Shown here piece after piece: positions 16,070-21,430 of a stretch of 21,430 nucleotides of DNA (the stretch's first letter is position 1; every line of letters begins with the position of its first letter). The position numbers were made by a program, and so were the translations under genes. The DNA is from Opitutales bacterium UBA7389 (lineage in GTDB: Bacteria > Verrucomicrobiota > Verrucomicrobiia > Opitutales > Opitutaceae). Location of the stretch: positions 1-21,430 of the forward strand of contig DKNL01000280.1 of NCBI GenBank assembly GCA_002474325.1, in the 5' to 3' direction. The notes below the pieces were generated by a model. The model worked only from the letters and a program-made list of their open reading frames with translations. It ran no database searches and had not been told where the DNA came from.

Positions 16070-17903
16070 ATTGGCCGTATCCAGAAAGTCGTTTCTGAGC
16101 CGATTGACATGCCTCGGCAGTCGCTAAACCTGTATTCTGAGCAAGGAATATAATGTATGAGGCCACCCCTTGAGCAAACCGCAGCTTTCCTTCTTCACTG
16201 ATCAAATAGAATCGCCGACGATGGCGATACCCTGCTGGGGAATGATCGCCCAAGGCCGATTTCTCTGCTTTTCCATCCGCCGCCAACACGTAGAGGAAGT
16301 TGTATTCAAACCAGAACATATGATCCGGGCTCGGAGTAAGCGTATCCAAACTATTACGTACAGTCGATATCGAATCGAAAATTTCCGTGGATTGCCCTTC
16401 CTGATTCAAAGCATCTTCGATAAACTCTCGCGCCATTTCGCGCTCCGTGTCAGACTCGCTGAACGCTCCGGCGATAGCCAATTCTTTTGTGAAAGCATAC
16501 CAATCCTGCCAGAGCGATTGATCATCAGGATCGTTCGATTTCGCAAGGGCCGCACCCATCTCATAAGTGTAGCGCCCACTGGTCTTTATCTCCAGGTTGC
16601 TTCTAGTAACACGACCCATCACCTGATAGTTCTCTGCCGATTTCCCTGAACCCGAATGGAAGCCTATACTAACATTAAAAGCCTCGCACACGGACCATTG
16701 CCTTTCCACCAGCTTCTCCAGCTTTTCGTTGTCCGGATAAGGCATATTTTTCTGGAATCCAAAAGCCGGGGCGACGAAATCGACTGGTATTCCCATTTCT
16801 TCGCAAAGGGACAGCATGACTGCTGTCGTTTCCGGGGTCGTCAATCCAGGTAGTTCGTCGATCGAAAGTTCTCTCAAGTACTGTCGACCCACCTCCGTGG
16901 TGAAAGCTTTTTCGCGAGCCGCTCGGTACTTATCGTCCCGTGTTTTCATTTTGAGCATTGAAGGCCAGACATACCGCAAAAGCGTATTCAACTCTTCGGT
17001 ATTCAGTTCGGTCCCCGCATTGGCGACTCTACTCGCTACCCTAGAAACAAGATCTTCTCCGATTTCGGAATCCACATACGCCTGATTTTCATCAGTCGAA
17101 TTCGATAGCTCCGTTTGGGCCAATTCCGGGGATAAGTCGAAGGTGATATAAGAAGCGAATAGACAACCGGCCACCAATGCATCCTCCCGATCGTCAAATT
17201 TTCCTCCAATCGGCTGGTGGTCCGCATTGAAACTCCAAGCAATCCCGTTCCTGTGAAACCCGTTTTTTAATTTCGTCAACACGCAACCATGGCTCATGCC
17301 CTCAACAGATTGACCTTGATGACCCTCAGGAACACTCGTTCCAATAAATGGAAATGGCACCGTATCCAATTTATCAGCAAGCATGACATTCACATCGAAC
17401 ACGAGCTCTCTGGGGATACTGTTCTGATTGGCAGTCATGCCCAATCCAAGATTCGCCATGGCCCAATCCACTCCCGGCCAATGCAAAGTAGTAAAACGAG
17501 CCCCAATACCCAGTGTTGATCGCCCCAATCGCTCACCAGCAGTCGGAAAAACACCGATTCCCGCATCGCTTTTCTGGACAAGATTTTTCATAGCTATCAA
17601 GTTCTCGTAAGTGGCTGGAAAGTATGTCGCTTCGCCGATCTCGCAGCCATCCTCCAATCCATCGGATATCGAATCGAAACCGATGGCCTGCAATCGCCAA
17701 GCATGATCGCCATTGGCGTCCTCTACTATCGTCCACTCTCCGGCCGAAGTTTCAAACGAGCTCAGATGGTGGCAAACGATCCCTTTTTCGCTCGAAAGAT
17801 TCGCTTTCAGCTCACCCCAATTCAGACAGAAATCCGGACTGATACATGGATTGGTAGCGATTCGAATGTCATTCGATACGAGAAACTGATTTATAGGTTT
17901 CAT
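16038..17903 (-). CDS. uxaE: Tagaturonate/fructuronate epimerase-like protein (UxaE family)
   Basis: The protein has 621 residues with no signal peptide. UxaE interconverts D-tagaturonate and D-fructuronate, letting galacturonate use the glucuronate route. Recognised features in order are TAGERLGRSTLGIGARFTT (121-139), SFNADHQPIGGKFDDREDAL (224-243), TTPETTAVMLSLCEEMG (355-371), a strand-turn VDFVAPAFGFQKN (374-386), IGFHSGSGKSAENY (413-426) and LEIKTSGRYTYEMGAAL (437-453). The A-D-H, HSGS-x-K and KT-[AS]-G patterns fall in the order I recall from the Thermotoga enzyme. That enzyme is only about 480 residues, so this form carries roughly 140 extra, mainly in the N-terminal third and around residues 260-345. 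Its neighbour uxaC makes exactly the expected substrates. Identity is based on motif memory, so a related carbohydrate epimerase remains possible. Confidence 0.72.
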   Translation of the reverse strand: MKPINQFLVSNDIRIATNPCISPDFCLNWGELKANLSSEKGIVCHHLSSFETSAGEWTIVEDANGDHAWRLQAIGFDSISDGLEDGCEIGEATYFPATYENLIAMKNLVQKSDAGIGVFPTAGERLGRSTLGIGARFTTLHWPGVDWAMANLGLGMTANQNSIPRELVFDVNVMLADKLDTVPFPFIGTSVPEGHQGQSVEGMSHGCVLTKLKNGFHRNGIAWSFNADHQPIGGKFDDREDALVAGCLFASYITFDLSPELAQTELSNSTDENQAYVDSEIGEDLVSRVASRVANAGTELNTEELNTLLRYVWPSMLKMKTRDDKYRAAREKAFTTEVGRQYLRELSIDELPGLTTPETTAVMLSLCEEMGIPVDFVAPAFGFQKNMPYPDNEKLEKLVERQWSVCEAFNVSIGFHSGSGKSAENYQVMGRVTRSNLEIKTSGRYTYEMGAALAKSNDPDDQSLWQDWYAFTKELAIAGAFSESDTEREMAREFIEDALNQEGQSTEIFDSISTVRNSLDTLTPSPDHMFWFEYNFLYVLAADGKAEKSALGDHSPAGYRHRRRFYLISEEGKLRFAQGVASYIIFLAQNTGLATAEACQSAQKRLSGYGQFSELIGDISR

Positions 17904-18227
17904 GAGGGAGGGAATTTAAATGCTGTGGATATTGAGACGCCGCAATATCACCAGGATTATAATACGAGGGAAGCATAAATTCAGCCGACCTTATCCATCT
18001 GCCAGAATTCCGCTTTCCGATCCACCGTAATTGCGGAACAACGACAGGTGGAATCTGACCCATGAAACTCATCGCCAAAGCCTTCAACGGTTTGAAGCAA
18101 GATAACCCACCCGAATTTCAACAATGAACTTGCTCAGATACTAAGGTCTCTGCAACATTCTCGGTCTATTTCTTTAACCCATCCACATTTTGGGTCCCAG
18201 AACTTAACTCCATATTGTCTCAGTATC
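17904..18227. other. Divergent intergenic region, no gene recognised
   Basis: These 324 bases lie between the starts of uxaE (minus) and the alpha/beta hydrolase (plus) and must hold promoters for both. A 21-codon reading frame at 18061-18126 is too short and featureless to call. No strong inverted repeat or convincing -35/-10 pair is visible, and neither flanking start has a Shine-Dalgarno. A CCCTCCCTC tract lies just before the uxaE ATG on the minus strand. Confidence 0.4.
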
Positions 18228-19031
18228 ATGCCTCTAATCGAAACCAACGGAATTCAAATGAACTACGAGGAACGCGGATCCGGCGAACCTCTTATTCTCA
18301 TCATGGGAATCACCGCCCCAGGAGCCGTCTGGGAAATTCACGCCGATCACTGGAGCTCTAACTATCGCTGTATCATGGTCGACAATCGGGGTATCGGCCT
18401 CACAGACAAACCCGAAGGAGACTACTCCAGTGCCATGATGGCTGACGATTATGCTGGCTTGATGGATGCGTTGGGAATCGAGTCCGCCAAAATAATTGGG
18501 GTTTCGATGGGGTCGATCATCGCCCAGCAATTGTGCCTGCGTCACCCAAGTAAAGTTAAGAGCACTGTACTTATGTGTCCCTGGGCTCGTTGCGATCGCT
18601 ACGCGGTCTCCATCTTTGAGCATATGAAAGCCTGTTTCGCCCACCTGTCTCCGGCCCAGTTCATGGAGTGGATACAACTCCTGATTTTCACCAAGCCGTT
18701 CTGGGACAATGACGAAGCGCATGCAAGTTTGCTTGATGGTCGGCATGGGTTTGCTCACGGCCCCGTCCCACAACCGCTCCACGGCCTAGAAGGGCAAGCG
18801 GCTGCCTGCATCAAACACGACGTAGTCGATAAACTCGGGGAGATTTTCCAACCCTGCCTCGTCATTGGCGGCAAGGACGATATCTTCACCCCAATGTGGA
18901 TGGCTAACGAAGTCGCTGCCGGAATCCCCAATTGCGATACTCATTTCTACGACGATGCAGGCCACGCCTTCCACTTCGAGAAGCTTGATGATTTCAATCC
19001 TCGCATTCTCGATTGGCTGAACGCCCATTGA
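18228..19031 (+). CDS. Alpha/beta-fold hydrolase
   Basis: The protein has 267 residues with no signal peptide, a cytoplasmic serine hydrolase of unknown substrate. The complete catalytic triad is visible. The nucleophile is S93 in the elbow GVSMGS, the acid is D217 or D218 in IGGKDDIFTP, and the base is H246 in DDAGHAFHFEK. The oxyanion-hole region is LILIMGITAPGAVW (22-35), and VDNRGIGLTDKP (51-62) is the usual loop after strand 4. The cap domain (about 120-195) is helical, with many aromatic and His residues. The overall pattern is close to 3-oxoadipate enol-lactonase or esterase-like proteins, though that is not enough to name a reaction. It stands alone on its strand and probably has its own promoter. 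No link to the uronate genes is evident beyond position. Confidence 0.9.
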   Translation: MPLIETNGIQMNYEERGSGEPLILIMGITAPGAVWEIHADHWSSNYRCIMVDNRGIGLTDKPEGDYSSAMMADDYAGLMDALGIESAKIIGVSMGSIIAQQLCLRHPSKVKSTVLMCPWARCDRYAVSIFEHMKACFAHLSPAQFMEWIQLLIFTKPFWDNDEAHASLLDGRHGFAHGPVPQPLHGLEGQAAACIKHDVVDKLGEIFQPCLVIGGKDDIFTPMWMANEVAAGIPNCDTHFYDDAGHAFHFEKLDDFNPRILDWLNAH

Positions 19032-19053
19032 GGGAGGTATATTTTAACTAGAT

Positions 19054-19065
19054 AGCGGGCCCGCT
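19054..19065 (+). terminator. GC-rich palindrome after the hydrolase gene
   Basis: AGCGGGCCCGCT is a perfect 12-base palindrome, starts 23 bases after the hydrolase stop and is followed by TTTCTC. As RNA the stem would be only four pairs with a GGCC loop, so it is a weak intrinsic terminator at best. Confidence 0.3.
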
Positions 19066-19198
19066 TTCTCAAAAACTCAAACGGCCCCTGGCTTGATCCA
19101 CCATAGCTAAACGGGCGGAGGCGTGGGAATGCTCGCTAAGATTTCGGCAACAAAGTAAGCTTGGAGCAAACTCCTCTTGGGCGACAAACGTCTTATCG

Positions 19199-19531
19199 AT
19201 GACCGAAGAGCAACTAACTCACTTGCGTTCTATCATTATCATCCGAATCGGAGCGATCGAGGCTTCCCTAGCAGAGGATGATCCTGAGTCGAAGCCGGTA
19301 GCCCCTGACATTGCCATTGGACGCTTGTCGCGTCTAGAGTCTATGCAATCCCAGCAGATGATTCTTGCCCAACAGCGACGCCAGCAAGAAGAAAGGGAAC
19401 GGTTGAAAAACGCCCTAGGAAGAATCGACAAAGGATCCTATGGGACCTGCGGTTATTGCTTGTCGCCCATCTCTTATGAACGGCTCGAGGCTATGCCAGA
19501 CGCGGTCGTCTGCATGAGCTGTGCTGGGTGA
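19199..19531 (+). CDS. DksA/TraR-family C4 zinc-finger protein
   Basis: This small protein has 110 residues. The N-terminal part is helical and likely coiled-coil (RSIIIIRIGAIEASLAEDD, then IAIGRLSRLESMQSQQMILA with a run of Gln/Arg). The C-terminal zinc finger is C84-G-Y-C87 ... C105-M-S-C108 with GRIDKGSYGTCGYC before it and ISYERLEAMPDAVVC between. DksA/TraR proteins enter the secondary channel of RNA polymerase and alter transcription, often with ppGpp. This short form lacks the long coiled-coil of full DksA (about 150 residues) and resembles the many uncharacterised short homologues. It is monocistronic here. A regulatory role for the neighbouring genes cannot be inferred. Confidence 0.88.
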   Translation: MTEEQLTHLRSIIIIRIGAIEASLAEDDPESKPVAPDIAIGRLSRLESMQSQQMILAQQRRQQEERERLKNALGRIDKGSYGTCGYCLSPISYERLEAMPDAVVCMSCAG

Positions 19532-19639
19532 CTAGTTCTATTCGACAACGCGCTCCGATTCTTTAAATTTTGCATCGTTTCCGCTCATAGCAGGGAAAAT
19601 CCGGATGCGGAACTTCAAAGAGAGCTAACATATCTACGT

Positions 19640-20048
19640 GTGACCAACGTCCTAGGAAGTGTTGATACGCCTTTCATCAATCAACTTTTCAAATCATTCC
19701 CATTTCTTAAGTCCCGTTTCGCTCTTAACTCTCTCCTCATCGCTCTCGTTTTTATTGCCAGATTCGCCGCGAATTCGATCATCTGCTCGCTTTTCTTTGA
19801 ACCGAATAGAGGACGCTTCCCGTAGCACAATGATGGCGACCGCTCAACTGAGCCAAATTGCTTCCAAATTAGGATTAAGCGAATATCAAAAAGATGAAGT
19901 TTTCGCCATCTAATATGATCAAGCTATGGGAATTAATTCAGGCATAATGAAACCTGAAGCTATGGACGAAACCAGAGCCCGGGCCGATGCTCAAATTTTC
20001 AACATCCTGGATGATAAACAGAAGCAAGGTTTTCGAAACTCTCCGTGA
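19640..20048 (+). pseudogene. Broken gene for a membrane-anchored Spy/LTXXQ-like protein
   Basis: A GTG at 19640 opens a frame with a basic-hydrophobic anchor (LKSRFALNSLLIALVFIARF, then AANSIICSLFFEPNRGRFP) that stops at 19825. A second frame, open across 19830, continues MATAQLSQIASKLGLSEYQK, DEVFAI, then TAA, then YDQAMGINSGIMKPEAMDET, RARADAQIFNILDDKQKQGF and TGA at 20046-20048. The order of anchor, a helix with GLSEYQKDEV, and a second helix ending ILDDKQKQ fits small periplasmic helical proteins of the Spy/CpxP/heavy-metal-resistance type, in which L-[ST]-x-x-Q repeats. One frameshift and one in-frame stop are needed. The family assignment is tentative, and the decay itself is more certain. 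Confidence 0.5.
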
Positions 20049-20084
20049 AAATTCCTCCTTTGGTAACTTCACGATCTACGCCAG

Positions 20085-20387
20085 CTAGGCACTGCTCAAC
20101 TCTTCCACTTCTCGTTTGAGGGATCGATCGAAGATGATCGTCCCGAATGGGACCAGGGAAGCAATAACTGCGATAGTCAATCGTTTGAATGCCCAACTCC
20201 TATCTATCCATACTCGAAAAAGCATCCAAATATAGACGATGAAGAGGATACCATGAATCCAACCGACTATTCTCACCGCTTCAGGCTGATCCCAAATGTA
20301 CTTTAACGGCATGGCGATTCCCATGAGGAGAATCAGGGAAATCCCTTCCAGAAGGGCGACTTTCCTAAAAAATTGCAGCAGTTTCAT
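20085..20387 (-). CDS. DUF3817 small membrane protein
   Basis: The protein has 100 residues. The ATG at 20387 is chosen over one 19 codons upstream (20444) because GAGGG lies about 10 bases before it and because the longer form would overlap the upstream gene. Three hydrophobic segments are visible: VALLEGISLILLMGIAMPLK (residues 10-29), VGWIHGILFIVYIWMLF and LTIAVIASLVPFGTIIF. EGxSLxxLxxxAMPLKY and W-x-HGxLFxxY are the core motifs of DUF3817, a widespread inner-membrane domain of unknown function. A charged tail follows (DRSLKREVEELSSA). It begins 28 bases after the KdaD-like gene and is probably co-transcribed with it, although the pairing makes no obvious biochemical sense. Confidence 0.87.
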   Translation of the reverse strand: MKLLQFFRKVALLEGISLILLMGIAMPLKYIWDQPEAVRIVGWIHGILFIVYIWMLFRVWIDRSWAFKRLTIAVIASLVPFGTIIFDRSLKREVEELSSA

Positions 20388-20415
20388 GAATACAGTTTCC
20401 CTCGCAAAAATCTTT

Positions 20416-21249
20416 TTACTCCACTGTTTGAACAAGCGAACCAAGCTGATCGATGGAAATCGATATGCAATCTCCAGATTGCAGCGAAAAATCCGTTCCG
20501 GGAACGATGCCGGTACCCGTCATCAAATAACATCCGTTTGGAAAATTCATTTCCCGATATAGGTAGGCGGCCAATTCCTCAGGCTTTCGTTTCATTTCGC
20601 TAAGCTGGGTCTCCCCTTCAAAAGCTGATGCTCCGCTCCTCTTAATCGACAATCGGATTTTCGTTTCCGCAGGAATCGGCATACCTAAAAGGCATAAGCA
20701 CGGCCCAAGCCCAGCACTTCCCGTGTAGGTCTTGGCTTGGGGCAAATATAGGGGGTTCTCTCCTTCGATGCTTCGCGAGCTCATGTCGTTTCCGATTGTG
20801 TATCCAAAAATCGAGCCATCGCTACCTATCGCTAATGTCAGTTCCGGTTCAGGAACATCCCAAGAGGAATCCTCGCGTATACGCACCGATTGCCCATGCC
20901 CACGCACCCGCTCAGGAGTCGATTTGAAAAACAGCTCAGGACGATCCGCGTTGTAAACCGCCGCATAAAAATCGCTCCCTCCCGCGCTCTTCGATTCCTC
21001 CATGCGGGCCAAACGGCTGGAATAGTAAGTGACGCCGGAAGCCCAAACTTCCTGCGATCCAATAGGTGGAAGCAATGAGTCTCGGCAGGCGATTTGAGCC
21101 GATTCATTCTGATCTGGAATGAATGATTCAAGCTCATTTCGGACATCCGCTCCGCTAAACAAGGAATCCCAATCCCCCTCCCAAAAGCCAAAAGAACCGC
21201 CGCGCGAAGCAACTAGCCCCGATTCCGTTCTGTATAAAAAGATGCTCAT
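20416..21249 (-). CDS. FAH-family enzyme, KdaD-like (2-keto-3-deoxy sugar acid dehydratase)
   Basis: The protein has 277 residues. The ATG at 21249 is preferred over an in-frame GTG 15 codons upstream because GGAG lies 3 bases before it and MSIFLYRTESGL looks like a normal start. The fumarylacetoacetate hydrolase fold is marked by EVWASGVTYYSSR (67-79), RPELFFKSTPERVRGHGQ (103-120), the metal ligands E134, E136 (VPEPELTLAIG) and D155 (GYTIGNDMSSRS), and ENPLYLPQAKTYTGSAGLGP (164-183). This pattern matches archaeal 2-dehydro-3-deoxy-D-arabinonate dehydratase (KdaD), which acts on a C5 2-keto-3-deoxy acid to give 2-oxoglutarate semialdehyde. Homologues act on other 2-keto-3-deoxy acids or open acylpyruvates, so the exact substrate is uncertain. 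It would fit an oxidative pentose or sugar-acid route. Confidence 0.85.
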   Translation of the reverse strand: MSIFLYRTESGLVASRGGSFGFWEGDWDSLFSGADVRNELESFIPDQNESAQIACRDSLLPPIGSQEVWASGVTYYSSRLARMEESKSAGGSDFYAAVYNADRPELFFKSTPERVRGHGQSVRIREDSSWDVPEPELTLAIGSDGSIFGYTIGNDMSSRSIEGENPLYLPQAKTYTGSAGLGPCLCLLGMPIPAETKIRLSIKRSGASAFEGETQLSEMKRKPEELAAYLYREMNFPNGCYLMTGTGIVPGTDFSLQSGDCISISIDQLGSLVQTVE

Positions 21250-21385
21250 TGTCTCCGAACCGCTTATTTTTGAAAGTAGGATGATGGCTTTCACTGATAC
21301 TGGATCAAGAAATTAGCGACGCGACCAAAACGGAGGGCTCGGCAGCGTACCGATTGCTGTGACAGTGATTAGCGATTCCATTTAA

Positions 21386-21415
21386 ACTCATTTCGGCAAT
21401 TTTACCGAATTGAGT
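21386..21415. promoter_or_regulatory. 30-base palindrome at the right edge
   Basis: The segment opens ACTCATTTCGGCAA and closes TTACCGAATTGAGT. It is symmetric at 12 of 15 paired positions, with mismatches at pairs 6, 12 and 15. An outer pair TTAAACT (21382-21388) and AGTTTAA (21424-21430) overlaps it. It lies about 140 bases upstream of the KdaD-like start and could be an operator for that gene or for a gene beyond the window. A terminator is less likely because there is no T-run. Confidence 0.35.
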
Positions 21416-21430
21416 CGCTAGCCAGTTTAA

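Noticed and set aside
18234..18782. 182-codon open frame on the minus strand
   Set aside because: It is antisense to the alpha/beta hydrolase, whose catalytic triad is intact. Composition fits a shadow frame.
20388..20444. Upstream start extending the DUF3817 protein by 19 residues
   Set aside because: It would overlap the FAH gene, adds a basic stretch not typical of the family, and lacks the Shine-Dalgarno found before 20387.
1..21430. CRISPR arrays, integrase/attachment sites, transposase genes
   Set aside because: No regularly spaced direct repeats, no recombinase or transposase motifs and no target-site duplications were seen on either strand.

Overview
The window is about 21 kb of bacterial accessory chromosome. 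It looks like a member of the Verrucomicrobiota or a close PVC relative, perhaps a marine Opitutae-type bacterium. That placement is inference. It rests on the gene mix: three secreted S1-type sulfatases, a ThuA-domain protein, a PmoA/DUF6807 protein, a Tat-exported sugar-phosphate isomerase-like TIM barrel, GntP and SMP-30. Few starts have a Shine-Dalgarno match, and intergenic gaps are long and hold decayed genes. No rRNA, tRNA, CRISPR array, transposase or phage gene was seen.

Layout. Positions 1-243 hold the 3' end of a class II aldolase. ThuA (minus, 596-1603) is followed by a broken small secreted-protein gene (minus, 1723-2141). A compact plus-strand operon follows: GntP permease (2448-4109), sulfatase 1 (4136-5659) and SMP-30/gluconolactonase-like protein (5679-6704). 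Facing it is a minus-strand pair, TIM-barrel isomerase (9419-8472) then sulfatase 2 (8328-6736), split by a REPIN-like inverted repeat. The TIM barrel diverges from an enolase-superfamily enzyme (9564-10955). A PmoA-family protein (minus, 11065-12057) diverges from sulfatase 3 (plus, 12229-13758). Uronate isomerase uxaC (minus, 13960-15366) and a long tagaturonate epimerase-like uxaE (minus, 16038-17903) come next, separated by a broken GNAT acetyltransferase gene (plus, 15486-16069). The right end is more ordinary: an alpha/beta hydrolase (18228-19031), a DksA/TraR zinc-finger protein (19199-19531), a broken Spy/LTXXQ-like gene (19640-20048), and a minus-strand pair of a KdaD-like FAH-family enzyme (21249-20416) and a DUF3817 membrane protein (20387-20085).

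How it may work together (inference). The cluster reads as a module for sulfated, uronic-acid-containing glycans or their oligosaccharide products. Exported sulfatases would remove sulfate, and GntP would import a sugar acid. UxaC would isomerise glucuronate and galacturonate to fructuronate and tagaturonate, and UxaE would interconvert those two. SMP-30, the enolase-superfamily enzyme, the FAH enzyme and the class II aldolase are plausible lactonase, dehydratase and aldolase steps for sugar acids. No glycoside hydrolase, polysaccharide lyase, SusC/D pair, TonB receptor, sulfatase-maturing enzyme or dedicated regulator is in the window. The module must therefore depend on genes elsewhere or feed on pre-digested substrate. 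The least ordinary items are the 621-residue UxaE-like protein, the GntP protein with an inserted hydrophilic block of roughly 90 residues, and three decayed small genes lying between intact ones.
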